Notes: generated from the sequence alone by a model not told the origin. A stretch of 64,000 nt of DNA from Labrenzia sp. R4_2 (GCF_017743865.1 NZ_JAGHRJ010000001.1:124001-188000), one strand, 5' to 3'; positions 27,394 to 37,184 are shown, counted from the first letter of the stretch. Made by a program: numbers and translations.

Positions 27394-28653
27394 ATGCTGG
27401 ATATCGCCATCATTTGGGACTGGCTGATGTTTGCCGTCAGGTGGCTTCATGTCATCACCGCGATCGCTTGGATCGGATCGTCGTTTTACTTCATTGCGCT
27501 TGATCTGGGCCTTAGAAAAGTGCCGCATTTGCCTGTTGGCGCGCATGGTGAAGAATGGCAGGTCCATGGAGGCGGCTTCTACCATATCCAGAAATACCTG
27601 GTCGCGCCCGCCAACATGCCGGAGCATCTGATCTGGTTCAAATGGGAGAGTTATGCGACCTGGTTGTCCGGCGCGGCTCTCTTGATGATGGTCTACTGGG
27701 TCGGCGGCGAACTCTATCTGATCGATCCGGCAAAGGCGGACCTTGCGCTCTGGCAGGGTATCTTGATCTCCGCAGCATCCCTGTCGATCGGCTGGCTTGT
27801 CTATGACTTCCTCTGCAAGTCGAAGCTTGGCGACAACCCGACCCTGTTGATGGTTCTCCTGTTCGCGCTACTGGTCGTCATGGGATATGGCTACAATCTG
27901 GTCTTCACCGGCCGGGCCACCATGCTGCACCTGGGCGCCTTTACGGCGACCATCATGTCGGCGAATGTGTTCTTCATCATCATTCCGAACCAGAAAATCG
28001 TCGTTGCGGACCTGAAAGCGGGCCGGACGCCCGATCCTAAATACGGCAAGGTTGCCAAGCTGCGGTCCACGCACAACAACTACCTGACCCTGCCAGTCAT
28101 CTTCCTGATGCTGTCCAATCACTACCCATTGGCGTTTGCCTCGGAGTACAACTGGGTAATCGCAGCGCTTGTCTTCCTGATGGGCGTCACCATCCGGCAC
28201 TACTTCAACTCCAACCATGCCGGAACCGGCAATCCGACCTGGACATGGCTGGTAACCGCGCTTCTGTTCCTCGGTGTTATCTGGCTGTCGATGGCTCCGC
28301 TTCAGCACGACACCTACGAAGCGTCCGAAGCGCGGCAGCTGACAAAGACTGAGCAGGTCTTTGCCAATGCCGAAGGGTTTGAAGAGGTGATGGCGATCGT
28401 GCCCGGGCGCTGTGCCATGTGTCATGCCCGGGAGCCCTTCTATGAGGGGATCCATTGGGCACCGAAAGATGTGCTTCTTGAGACGGAAGCAGATGTCTTG
28501 CGCTCGGCCAAGCAGGTTTATCTCCAGGCTGGTGTAACCAACGCCATGCCGCCGGCCAATGTGTCTCACATGGAAGAGAGCGAACGGCGCGCGATTGTGG
28601 CTTGGTACCGGAACGCCACCAAGGATCAGCCGTTCTGGATCGGCGCGCGCTGA
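27394..28653 (+). CDS. puuD: membrane urate oxidase PuuD (urate hydroxylase with cytochrome c domain)
   Basis: A 419-residue integral membrane protein that oxidises urate to 5-hydroxyisourate and passes electrons to the respiratory chain, replacing soluble uricase. About eight membrane segments occupy residues 1-310, including WLHVITAIAWIGSSFYF with its His. The C-terminal periplasmic cytochrome c domain carries haem motif CAMCH (340-344) and axial-ligand Met385 in AMPP. A GGAGGGATTGGA site precedes the ATG. HIU hydrolase (uraH) and xanthine dehydrogenase are not in the window. Confidence 0.93.
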   Translation: MLDIAIIWDWLMFAVRWLHVITAIAWIGSSFYFIALDLGLRKVPHLPVGAHGEEWQVHGGGFYHIQKYLVAPANMPEHLIWFKWESYATWLSGAALLMMVYWVGGELYLIDPAKADLALWQGILISAASLSIGWLVYDFLCKSKLGDNPTLLMVLLFALLVVMGYGYNLVFTGRATMLHLGAFTATIMSANVFFIIIPNQKIVVADLKAGRTPDPKYGKVAKLRSTHNNYLTLPVIFLMLSNHYPLAFASEYNWVIAALVFLMGVTIRHYFNSNHAGTGNPTWTWLVTALLFLGVIWLSMAPLQHDTYEASEARQLTKTEQVFANAEGFEEVMAIVPGRCAMCHAREPFYEGIHWAPKDVLLETEADVLRSAKQVYLQAGVTNAMPPANVSHMEESERRAIVAWYRNATKDQPFWIGAR

Positions 28654-28713
28654 CGGACCGGTCGGTCAATTTCTTTCACGCTTGAAATAACGCGCTTGTT
28701 AAACAGCACCTGC

Positions 28714-28744
28714 CCGCCTCCCAATGCTTTTATTCGGGAGGCGG
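28714..28744 (+). terminator. hairpin after puuD
   Basis: CCGCCTCCC (28714-28722) pairs with GGGAGGCGG (28736-28744) with a 13-nt loop that itself contains TTTT. No T-run follows, so it is a possible Rho-assisted terminator in the 290-bp puuD-fadD gap. No gene is seen in that gap. Confidence 0.5.
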
Positions 28745-28943
28745 CATTGTTCGCTGTTCGGCTCTGTCAATTAAAGACTTGTGTCATTCGTCAATTCTCC
28801 CAATAAAAAACTTTGCCTATGCCCTTGCGTCACGGGGTTTTACTAAGGCCGTCCCGCATCTATGGTTGAGGCACAATCTTCACTGCTTGAGGAGGCAACT
28901 GAAGGTTGTTTAAGGAACAGGCTGGTGATGCCGGGGGGAAGCA

Positions 28944-30659
28944 ATGACATCAAGCGATCGTCCGTGGACCGCGTTTTATGGACCCGATGTGCGGTCCGAT
29001 ATTGAGGCCGCATCCTACCGCACGATCAGTGACTTGATCCGGTCGGCAGCAGACACTTACAAGTCTGCCCCGGCCTTCACGACCTGCATGCACAATGGCA
29101 TGAACGGCACTTTGACCTTCGAGCAGGTCGATGAAATGTCAGACGCCTTTGCGGTCTATCTCCGGGAGGTGGCAGGACTTGCACAGGGCGACCGCGTGGC
29201 ATTGCAAATGCCGAATGGCTTGTCGTTTCCAATCGCTGCCTTTGGGGTCTTCAAGGCCGGCTGTGTTCTGGTGAATGTCAACCCGCTCTACACGGCAGAA
29301 GAGATGGCGCGCCAGTTCCAGGATGCTGAACCGCATGCGCTGGTGATTGTCGATATGTTTGCCGACAAGATCCCGGCTGCAACAAAGGGACATCCGATCC
29401 CCAACATTATCGTCACGCGAGTTGCGGAGTTTTTGCCTTCATTGCCGCGCGGCATCATCGGGTTGGTGCAAAAGTACTGGGACCGGTCGGTCAAACCGAT
29501 CGAAGTCCCGCATATCCGTTTTCCGGAGGCGCTCGCCGCCGGGCGGGACCACAAAACCCGCGACCATGTCGAAGTTGATGCCTATCACCAGTCTGTCGAG
29601 CCCGACGATGTGGCCTGCTTGCAATACACCGGCGGGACGACGGGTGTTGCGAAGGGCGCGATGCTCACCCACAAGAACCTGCTAATGAACATGGAGCAAT
29701 CGCTGGAGATGTGTCCGGCGGTGCAACGAGGTGAGGAGGTCGCTCTGACAGCCCTTCCGCTTTACCATATCTTCGCGTTCACGCTGAATTTGCTTGCCTT
29801 TTATTGGATCGGATCGCGGAACATTCTGATCCCAAATCCCCGGCCGCTGACAAATCTCAAACGCGCATTTGAGAATTACAAGATCACCTGGATGAGCGGG
29901 GTGAACACCTTGTTCAACGGTCTGTGCAACGAAACATGGTTTCTCGACAGCCCGCCAAAATATCTGAAGTTTTCCTCTGCCGGCGGCATGGCCTTGCAGG
30001 CAGATGTTGCTCGGAGATGGGAGGAGGTGACAGGCCGGCCAGTTCTGCAAGGCTACGGGCTGACCGAAACCTCTCCAGTTCTCAGTTTCAACCCGATCGG
30101 CAAGACGCGGGACGGATCAATCGGGATACCGCTGCCGTCCACCTTGTTGCGCTGTGTGGACGATGACGGCAACCCGGTGCCGCAGGGCGAGCGCGGGGAA
30201 ATCGCCGCCAAGGGCCCACAGGTCATGGCTGGATATTGGAACAAGCCGGAGGAGACCGCGATCGTCATGCGGGATGGCTGGTTTCTCACAGGTGATATCG
30301 GCGTGATGGAGCCGGATGGGTACTTCTACATTGTTGACCGGAAGAAGGACATGATTGTCGTGTCGGGCTTCAATGTGTACCCGAATGAGGTCGAAGACTG
30401 CCTTGCCTTGCATCCGGGCATCTTCGAAGCCGCCGTAATTGGCGTTCCGGATGACACCACTGGAGAAGCGGTGAAGGCCTATGTTGTTCTGAACGACAAG
30501 AGCCTGACCAAAGAGGCGATCCGGGCTCATTGCAAGGAGCACCTGACGGCCTACAAGGTGCCCAAACGGGTTGAGATCCGGGACGACCTGCCCAAATCAA
30601 ACGTTGGCAAGATCCTCAGAAAAGACCTGCGCGCAGAAGAGCTGCAGGCGGCGGAGTAA
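28944..30659 (+). CDS. fadD: long-chain acyl-CoA synthetase (AMP-binding family)
   Basis: A 571-residue adenylate-forming enzyme. The ATP/AMP P-loop YTGGTTGVAKGAMLTHKN lies near residue 228; GYGLTETSPV and the FACS motif region GWFLTGDIGVMEPDGYF follow, with the catalytic C-terminal Lys in SNVGKILRKDL. Length and motif order match FadD, which activates fatty acids for degradation or lipid synthesis. GGGGGGAAGC precedes ATG 28944. The next gene begins 6 bp downstream. Confidence 0.9.
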   Translation: MTSSDRPWTAFYGPDVRSDIEAASYRTISDLIRSAADTYKSAPAFTTCMHNGMNGTLTFEQVDEMSDAFAVYLREVAGLAQGDRVALQMPNGLSFPIAAFGVFKAGCVLVNVNPLYTAEEMARQFQDAEPHALVIVDMFADKIPAATKGHPIPNIIVTRVAEFLPSLPRGIIGLVQKYWDRSVKPIEVPHIRFPEALAAGRDHKTRDHVEVDAYHQSVEPDDVACLQYTGGTTGVAKGAMLTHKNLLMNMEQSLEMCPAVQRGEEVALTALPLYHIFAFTLNLLAFYWIGSRNILIPNPRPLTNLKRAFENYKITWMSGVNTLFNGLCNETWFLDSPPKYLKFSSAGGMALQADVARRWEEVTGRPVLQGYGLTETSPVLSFNPIGKTRDGSIGIPLPSTLLRCVDDDGNPVPQGERGEIAAKGPQVMAGYWNKPEETAIVMRDGWFLTGDIGVMEPDGYFYIVDRKKDMIVVSGFNVYPNEVEDCLALHPGIFEAAVIGVPDDTTGEAVKAYVVLNDKSLTKEAIRAHCKEHLTAYKVPKRVEIRDDLPKSNVGKILRKDLRAEELQAAE

Positions 30660-30665
30660 TAATCC

Positions 30666-31547
30666 ATGGTCGGAGCATTTGAACAGGCGCTTCTGGCGGC
30701 CATGATCTTTGTCATCATGCTGGGAATGGGCGCGTCCCTGACCCCGCGCGACTTCTATCTGGCACTGCGCCGGCCCTATGGTCTCGCCGTTGGCGTTGTC
30801 TCACAATATGGCTTTATGCCGTTCATCGGCTTCCTGATGACACTGGCTTTGGCATTGCCCGAGCCGATTGCAATCGGGCTCTTGATCATGTCCTGTATGC
30901 CGGGCGGTACGACATCGAACATTTTCGCCTATTTTTCCAAAGGCAATCTGGCGCTGTCCGTTCTCATGACGGTGACCTCGACCGTGTTCGGCGTCATCCT
31001 CATCCCGATTGTCCTTGTGATCTACGCCACGGCGCTGGACCTCGAAATCCCACGGGAAAATATCATCGCAACCCTGGTGATCCTGTTGGTCCCGGTCGCT
31101 ATCGGTATGGGTTTGCGGAAAATCAGTGCGAATATCGGTGCGGTGACAGAGTTCTTCGGATCGGCCCTGGCCTTGTTCTTCATCGCCTTCATCGCGATCT
31201 CCTGGATCCCGCGGAACTGGCAATTCCTTCTGACAACCACACCGGCAACCTATTTCGCAGCGATCATGCTCGGTGTCTTCGGGATATTGGTCGGCTATCT
31301 CTTCGCCCGGTCCTTGAAGCTCCATCCGCGCAACGTTCGGACAATCGCCTTGGAGACCGGCATTCAGAATGGACCGCTGGCTGTCGCCATCATCGCCCTG
31401 ACCTTTCCAAGCGACGAGCAGCAGGGGATCATGGCCGTGGCGGCGCTCTATTCCCTGTTCATCGTGATCACGTCGACCTTGGTGACGCTCATCTTCCGGC
31501 GGGCGAACACGGCCGCGGAACAGAAGATCCCCGACAGCCTGCTTTAG
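30666..31547 (+). CDS. bile acid:sodium symporter family (BASS) transporter
   Basis: A 293-residue membrane protein with about nine or ten hydrophobic segments and the family's MSCMPGGTTSNIFAYFSKGNLALSV core, here MPGGTTSNIF and KGNLALSV, plus ALETGIQNGPLA near the C terminus, which form the crossed-helix sodium site. Bacterial BASS proteins move organic anions such as pantoate, 2-keto acids or steroid acids with Na+. Being 6 bp after fadD, it may import a carboxylate that FadD activates; this is inference. Confidence 0.85.
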   Translation: MVGAFEQALLAAMIFVIMLGMGASLTPRDFYLALRRPYGLAVGVVSQYGFMPFIGFLMTLALALPEPIAIGLLIMSCMPGGTTSNIFAYFSKGNLALSVLMTVTSTVFGVILIPIVLVIYATALDLEIPRENIIATLVILLVPVAIGMGLRKISANIGAVTEFFGSALALFFIAFIAISWIPRNWQFLLTTTPATYFAAIMLGVFGILVGYLFARSLKLHPRNVRTIALETGIQNGPLAVAIIALTFPSDEQQGIMAVAALYSLFIVITSTLVTLIFRRANTAAEQKIPDSLL

Positions 31548-31553
31548 AGCGTG

Positions 31554-31640
31554 TCGCGTTTCATCGAATTCTCAATGTTTCAGGTTTCGCGTTCGAGGCG
31601 CTACCGAGAGGCAGCGAAACTTGAATCCGCTTAAACGCGA
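31554..31640. repeat. nested inverted-repeat element
   Basis: An outer pair TCGCGTTT (31554-31561) and AAACGCGA (31633-31640) encloses an inner pair GTTTCGC (31584-31590) and GCGAAAC (31614-31620). The outer arms extend imperfectly with GAATTCTCAA against TTGAATCC. The GAGCGTGTCGCGTTT opening resembles short palindromic repeats scattered in rhizobial-type genomes. It lies between the 3' ends of the symporter and the peroxidase genes and may also stop transcription. Confidence 0.55.
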
Positions 31641-31709
31641 TTTGCTTTAACGGCTGTCGGGTCTCTGCGCCGATCAGATCGCAGCAAGTTGTTCTTCAGT
31701 CCTTTGTAA

Positions 31710-33779
31710 TCAGATGATTTGAATATCCGATGCGTCCAACTGCGAAACGGAAACGCCAAGAAGGGTGATCGACAGGCTGTCTGAGAAACGGAAAACGACC
31801 CCGGCATCGGTGTCCGCGGCGACGGCCAGGATTTCGGTAGATGACGAGAAACCTGTGACCCCGATCTGAAGGATGTCACCGTTGCGGTTACTGGTGCTGA
31901 AATCAGTTACTGTGTCCGATCCGAAGGCTCCGTCAAAAACAAAGGCGTCACTGCCGCGCCCACCTTCGAGGGTGTCGTTGCCTGAGCCGCCGACCAGCAC
32001 GTCAGTGCCATCGCCGCCATAAAGTAGGTCGTTTCCGGCCTGGCCGAACAGGACATCGTTTTCGTCCTGTCCCTCCAATTGATCGTCTCCGCCGGCGCCG
32101 TCCAAAATGTCATTGCCGCGATTACCCAGGATCAGGTCTCTCTCTTCCGAACCGACCAAAGCATCATCCCTGTTGGTCCCGCCGAGGCGGTCGTAAGCCA
32201 GCATCACGTTGTCCTGAATGGACCGGATGTCCGTGTTGCGCTCGATCACGTCGGCCAGCGTGGTGGACCACAGAGCGTCAATCTGAGTCTGAGGTAGATC
32301 CAGGCCCTGGCTCCAGAAGGGATCCCCGTCGCGCAACCGCAAAAACTGATCAAGAAGGATCGTCGCAAACAGCTCTCCGACGATACCGCTGCCCGAAGAA
32401 TCCTCAGCAAGTCCGCCGATCCAGGCATCGACCTGATCGACGGATCCGTAAACGCTGGCCAGTTGTGCGGCCAATGTGGCATCCGCCGTTATATCCGAGA
32501 AGTTTGTTGCGCGTTGCAGGTCAAGTGCCTCGCGCAGATCATTGTAGCTGGCGACCCCAAGATCCCGGCCGCGTTCGATGTTCAAGGCGGCGAGGTCAAG
32601 CCCGCCAGAGCCTGGAGCGCCAAACAGGAAGGAGCGCACATCCTCTACAATGTGCGTATCCAACTCTTGCGCCATACCGTCTGCAAGTCCGCGCAGCAGG
32701 GGATCTATGCCCCCATTCTCTGCGATCTCCGACGGGTTGAAAAACGCTTCACTCAAAGAGAGATCTCCGGCGGCAATGGTATTGCCATCCCGGTCCAACC
32801 TTTGAATGCTGGACGACAAGAGGCTGTGGCCAAAGCGGAAAGCGGCAGTTGCGAATTCGACCGTAATGCCAGGATTTACGTCTGGATTGTACCCTGCGTA
32901 ATCCGTGATGGCATCCTCTCCCAAGAGGAGTGGCAGGAATTCGTTATAGGTGATTGCCTGGATTTCAGCTTCAATGATGACACGGGCTGCGTCATAGAGT
33001 TCATCCGAGCTCATGCTTGGGTCCTGGCGGGCCAGCCGGTCCACCCAGAGATTATGCTCGCGGGCAAACAATGTGTGCATGGATGTCAGAGCGACATTTT
33101 CCGCAGCGCGCACTTCGCCGGCCAACACGCCACCTGTTTCCGTTTCAATGAGGAGGTTGTTGTCCGTCAGGAGCAACGTTCCACCGCCGCCGCGCAGCGA
33201 GGCGGCAGTTTCGGCATCTGATCCGTAAACCATGGAGGCATCGATAAAAGCGGTGATTTCATTGCTGTATTGCCGGGCAGACGTGGCTCCGGTTCCATCA
33301 ACAAATCCCGCGCGTGTAAACGGTATGACCGCTTCACCCGTTCCGGTTGGGTCAAAGTCACTGTCGCCAGCAGGGACAACAACCGGCGCAAATTCAAATC
33401 CCTCGCTGCCGGTCAGTGTGATGTCATGATCGATGAATTGGCCCCAGACCCAGAACATGTCACTTAGGCCAAACGAATTGGGCATATCTTCAGTTTGCTG
33501 CGCAACGGCGTTGCTGATCGCGCGCGCGTTCGGAAGGTCAGTTGCGACGGAGCCGATGCCGTCTACGTAGTTCGCATTAGTCAAGCGCAGCATTTGCTGG
33601 CCGACTGATCCCCAGTCGATGTTGGTCTCATGACTGGAGGATCCGTTAATGGACCGGGTTTCAAGAGCCGCGACAAGGTTTGCCTGAATCTGAGCCAAAG
33701 TGTTTGGCGCGCTTTGCAGGTTTTGTGGCTGATCCGGGTTTTGCTGATCGCGACGTTGATCTTGATTGGACCGAGGCAT
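31710..33779 (-). CDS. secreted animal-type haem peroxidase with C-terminal RTX repeats
   Basis: A 689-residue protein. A Gln/Asn-rich start is followed by a peroxidase-cyclooxygenase (animal haem peroxidase, peroxinectin-like) domain over about residues 60-530, including FWVWGQFIDHDITLT with the distal His and LNIERGRDLGVASYNDLR, here cited as LNIERGRDLG. The last about 140 residues contain nonapeptide calcium-binding repeats (GNRGNDILDGAGGDDQLEG and GGDGTDVLVGGSGNDTLEGG) ending in a hydrophobic tail, as in type I secreted RTX proteins. There is no Sec signal peptide and no adjacent secretion genes. A role in bromide/iodide or lignin-like oxidation, adhesion or defence is possible. Confidence 0.88.
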   Translation of the reverse strand: MPRSNQDQRRDQQNPDQPQNLQSAPNTLAQIQANLVAALETRSINGSSSHETNIDWGSVGQQMLRLTNANYVDGIGSVATDLPNARAISNAVAQQTEDMPNSFGLSDMFWVWGQFIDHDITLTGSEGFEFAPVVVPAGDSDFDPTGTGEAVIPFTRAGFVDGTGATSARQYSNEITAFIDASMVYGSDAETAASLRGGGGTLLLTDNNLLIETETGGVLAGEVRAAENVALTSMHTLFAREHNLWVDRLARQDPSMSSDELYDAARVIIEAEIQAITYNEFLPLLLGEDAITDYAGYNPDVNPGITVEFATAAFRFGHSLLSSSIQRLDRDGNTIAAGDLSLSEAFFNPSEIAENGGIDPLLRGLADGMAQELDTHIVEDVRSFLFGAPGSGGLDLAALNIERGRDLGVASYNDLREALDLQRATNFSDITADATLAAQLASVYGSVDQVDAWIGGLAEDSSGSGIVGELFATILLDQFLRLRDGDPFWSQGLDLPQTQIDALWSTTLADVIERNTDIRSIQDNVMLAYDRLGGTNRDDALVGSEERDLILGNRGNDILDGAGGDDQLEGQDENDVLFGQAGNDLLYGGDGTDVLVGGSGNDTLEGGRGSDAFVFDGAFGSDTVTDFSTSNRNGDILQIGVTGFSSSTEILAVAADTDAGVVFRFSDSLSITLLGVSVSQLDASDIQII

Positions 33780-34391
33780 CTCAGGCTCCTGATTTTGTTG
33801 TTGGATGGGACGGAACGTGCGGTATCGTCAAAACGCCAGTGCACGTGGCGTTTGGTCGAATGCGATGAACTGCTGTTGCTTTGGAATGGTGAGGTGAGCG
33901 GACGTGCATCGCACGCCTAAACGGCAATCGCAGCGCCGGGCTGCGAGCTGGCTGGTGTCGAGGCCTTGCAAGAAAAATCGCAAGGCAATGGCCTCCGGTA
34001 CGGAGCAACATACCGCTCGTCCCCCAGTCTGGAGTCCACCACACCCAGATTTATGCACGCCCTACTTGAACAACCCTTCGGAACGGGATTCATTCCGTTG
34101 CCCATGAAAAAATGCTAAGTTAGAAAGGCTTTGAGGATTGTGGGAATTGGGCGCCCCATCCCAGAGCATCATGCGACAGGCGGTCGTGATAGGCGCATGA
34201 ATTCGAGTGCCTATTAAGACTTGCTCAGTGGTGTGCGGTTAAGAAGCAATCGAACCGCAATTATTTCAGCGAACAATATTGCATACCATTGTATACTGAA
34301 TTATGTAGTGCGCAGCGAGCTTACCCGGCGAGCCAGCAAATGTGCGACCCGGCGACTAAGCGATATCCAACTTCAAGACGCCGGGGTCCTT
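33780..34391. other. 612-bp intergenic region upstream of acnB
   Basis: This divergent gap between the peroxidase and acnB holds no convincing gene; short frames on both strands lack protein-like composition. The 200 bp before acnB turn AT-rich around 34240-34310, a likely promoter zone. A palindromic segment around 34078-34098 (GGAACGG...CATTCCGTT) contains a GATTC that fits the GANTC methylation pattern. The acnB frame stays open back to 34221 without family similarity. Confidence 0.4.
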
Positions 34392-37184
34392 ATGAGTCTC
34401 TACACTGAATATCTCGCCGAGATCGAAACGCGCAAAGAGCAGGGCTTGCATCCCAAGCCAATCGAAGACGGAGCTCTGGTTGCCGAGCTGATCACGCAGA
34501 TCAAGGACGCTGGCAACGAACACCGCGAAGACTCGCTCAAATTCTTCATCTACAATACCTTGCCAGGAACGACGAGCGCTGCTGGCGTCAAGGCGAAGTT
34601 CCTTAAGGAAATCATTCTGGGCGCGGTCAACGTTGCGGAAATCACACCTGCCTTTGCCTTCGAGCTGTTGTCCCACATGAAAGGTGGGCCGTCCGTGGAG
34701 GTCCTTTTGGATCTCGCCCTTGGCAACGATGAGGCAATCGCGAAGGACGCTGCTGAAGTCCTCAAGACCCAGGTGTTCCTTTATGATGCAGATACCGATC
34801 GCCTGAAAGTAGCCTATGAGGCTGGCAACGAAATCGCCAAGGACATCCTGGAAAGCTACGCGCGGGCCGATTTCTTTACGAAGCTTCCTGACCTGGACGA
34901 AGAGATCAAGGTTGTGACCTACATCGCCGCCGAAGGTGATATCTCAACCGATTTGCTTTCGCCGGGCAATCAGGCGCACTCGCGTGCCGACCGTGAACTG
35001 CACGGCAAGTGCATGATTTCAGAGAAAGCGCAGAAAGAAATCGAAGCGCTGAAGCTGCAGCATCCGGGCAAGCGCGTGATGCTGATTGCCGAAAAGGGCA
35101 CCATGGGTGTCGGCTCGTCCCGCATGTCCGGTGTCAACAACGTGGCCCTTTGGACCGGCAAACAGGCAAGCCCATATGTGCCGTTTGTCAACTTTGCTCC
35201 GATTGTTGCCGGCACCAACGGTATTTCTCCGATCTTCCTCACCACAGTCGGCGTGACCGGCGGCATCGGTGTCGATCTGAAAAACTGGGTCAAGAAACTC
35301 GGCCCGGACGGCAATCCGATCCTGAACAACGATGGCAACCCGGTGCTGGAGCAGAAGTATTCTGTCGAAACCGGCACGGTGCTGACCATCAACACGAAGA
35401 AGCAAAAACTTTTCAATGAGGCTGGCGATGAAGAGCTGGTCGACATGTCTTCTTCTTTCACTCCGCAAAAGATGGAGTTCATGAAGGCCGGTGGTTCTTA
35501 CGCCATCGTCTTCGGCAAGAAGCTGCAGACATTGGCCGCGGAAACGCTTGGCATCGAAACACCGCCGGTCTTTGCACCGTCCAAGGAAGTGTCTCACGAA
35601 GGCCAAGGCCTGACTGCCGTTGAAAAGATCTTCAACAAGAACGCAGTCGGCTCCACACCTGGCAAGGTTCTTCATGCCGGCTCAGACGTCCGCGTTCGGG
35701 TCAACATTGTGGGCTCGCAGGACACCACGGGTCTGATGACTTCCCAGGAACTGGAAGCCATGGCCGCAACGGTGATTTCTCCGCTCGTCGACGGTGCGTA
35801 TCAGTCGGGCTGTCACACCGCATCTGTTTGGGATTTGAAGGCTCAGGCCAACACGCCGCGCCTGATGGCATTCATGCACAGGTTCGGCCTGATCACCGGC
35901 CGCGATCCCAAGGACGTCTACCACCCGATGACGGACGTCATTCACAAGGTGCTGAATGATATCACGGTTGATGACTGGGACATCATCATCGGCGGTGACA
36001 GCCACACCCGCATGTCCAAGGGCGTTGCCTTTGGCGCGGACTCCGGAACTGTGGCGCTGGCACTCGCGACCGGTGAGGCGTCCATGCCGATCCCGGAAAG
36101 CGTGAAGGTCACGTTCAAGGGTTCCATGAAGGATCACATGGACTTCCGTGACGTCGTGCACGCAACCCAGGCCCAGATGCTGAAGCAGCATGGCGACAAC
36201 GTCTTCCAGGGCCGCATCATCGAGGTGCATATCGGCACCCTTCTGGCGGACCAGGCGTTCACTTTCACCGACTGGACTGCAGAAATGAAGGCCAAGGCCT
36301 CCATCTGTATCTCCAACGATGAAACCCTGATCGGATCTCTTGAGCTTGCCAAGGGCCGCATCCAGACCATGATCGACAAGGGCATGGACAACGATGCCAA
36401 GGTTCTGCAGGGCTTGATCGACAAGGCAGACAAGCGCATTGCCGAAATCAAGTCTGGCGAAAAACCGGCGCTGACCCCGGATGCCGATGCGAAGTATTTC
36501 GCTGAAGTCGTTGTCGATCTGGATGAGATCGATGAGCCGATGATCGCGGATCCGGACGTCAACAACGCCGATGTCTCCAAGCGGTACACGCACGACACGA
36601 TCCGTCCTGTGTCCTTCTACCACGGCGAAAAGAAAGTCGACCTCGGCTTCGTCGGGTCCTGCATGGTGCACAAGGGCGACATCAAGATCGTTGCTCAGAT
36701 GCTCAAGAACCTGGAAAAGTCGCAAGGCAAGGTCGACTTCAAGGCACCGCTTGTTGTGGCTGCTCCGACCTACAACATCATCGATGAGTTGAAGGAAGAG
36801 GGCGACTGGGACGTTCTGCAGAAGTACTCCGGCTTTGAGTTCAACGACAACGCGCCAAAAACAGCGGCCCGGACCGAGTACGAGAACATCCTGTACCTTG
36901 AGCGTCCCGGCTGTAACCTTTGCATGGGCAACCAGGAGAAGGCTGCCAAGGGCGATACCGTTCTGGCCACATCGACCCGCCTGTTCCAGGGCCGTGTGGT
37001 TGCGGATTCCGAGACCAAGAAGGGCGAATCCCTGCTTGCTTCGACACCGGTGGTCGTATTGTCGGCAATTCTTGGCCGGACACCGACCATGGACGAGTAC
37101 AAGGAAGCGGTTGAAGGCATCAACCTGACCAAGTTCGCTCCGCCGCTGCAGAAGCCGCTGGATTCAAAGTCAGTCCACTTTTAA
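34392..37184 (+). CDS. acnB: aconitate hydratase B (aconitase / 2-methylisocitrate dehydratase)
   Basis: A 930-residue TCA-cycle enzyme interconverting citrate and isocitrate with a [4Fe-4S] cluster. The N-terminal HEAT-like domain characteristic of AcnB is present (1-160), then the swivel domain and catalytic domains. Cluster ligands are Cys474 in SGCHTASVWD and Cys841/Cys844 in PGCNLCMGNQ. DSHTRMSKGVAFGADSG is typical. The ATG at 34392 is chosen because family similarity begins at MSLYTEYLAEI; an extension to 34221 would add 57 unsupported residues. Confidence 0.94.
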   Translation: MSLYTEYLAEIETRKEQGLHPKPIEDGALVAELITQIKDAGNEHREDSLKFFIYNTLPGTTSAAGVKAKFLKEIILGAVNVAEITPAFAFELLSHMKGGPSVEVLLDLALGNDEAIAKDAAEVLKTQVFLYDADTDRLKVAYEAGNEIAKDILESYARADFFTKLPDLDEEIKVVTYIAAEGDISTDLLSPGNQAHSRADRELHGKCMISEKAQKEIEALKLQHPGKRVMLIAEKGTMGVGSSRMSGVNNVALWTGKQASPYVPFVNFAPIVAGTNGISPIFLTTVGVTGGIGVDLKNWVKKLGPDGNPILNNDGNPVLEQKYSVETGTVLTINTKKQKLFNEAGDEELVDMSSSFTPQKMEFMKAGGSYAIVFGKKLQTLAAETLGIETPPVFAPSKEVSHEGQGLTAVEKIFNKNAVGSTPGKVLHAGSDVRVRVNIVGSQDTTGLMTSQELEAMAATVISPLVDGAYQSGCHTASVWDLKAQANTPRLMAFMHRFGLITGRDPKDVYHPMTDVIHKVLNDITVDDWDIIIGGDSHTRMSKGVAFGADSGTVALALATGEASMPIPESVKVTFKGSMKDHMDFRDVVHATQAQMLKQHGDNVFQGRIIEVHIGTLLADQAFTFTDWTAEMKAKASICISNDETLIGSLELAKGRIQTMIDKGMDNDAKVLQGLIDKADKRIAEIKSGEKPALTPDADAKYFAEVVVDLDEIDEPMIADPDVNNADVSKRYTHDTIRPVSFYHGEKKVDLGFVGSCMVHKGDIKIVAQMLKNLEKSQGKVDFKAPLVVAAPTYNIIDELKEEGDWDVLQKYSGFEFNDNAPKTAARTEYENILYLERPGCNLCMGNQEKAAKGDTVLATSTRLFQGRVVADSETKKGESLLASTPVVVLSAILGRTPTMDEYKEAVEGINLTKFAPPLQKPLDSKSVHF

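Noticed and set aside
34221-34391. 57-codon N-terminal extension of acnB
   Set aside because: TTG start, AT-rich non-family sequence; AcnB similarity begins at ATG 34392.
35682-36725. 347-codon frame antisense to acnB
   Set aside because: Shadow of the acnB coding sequence; no family resemblance.
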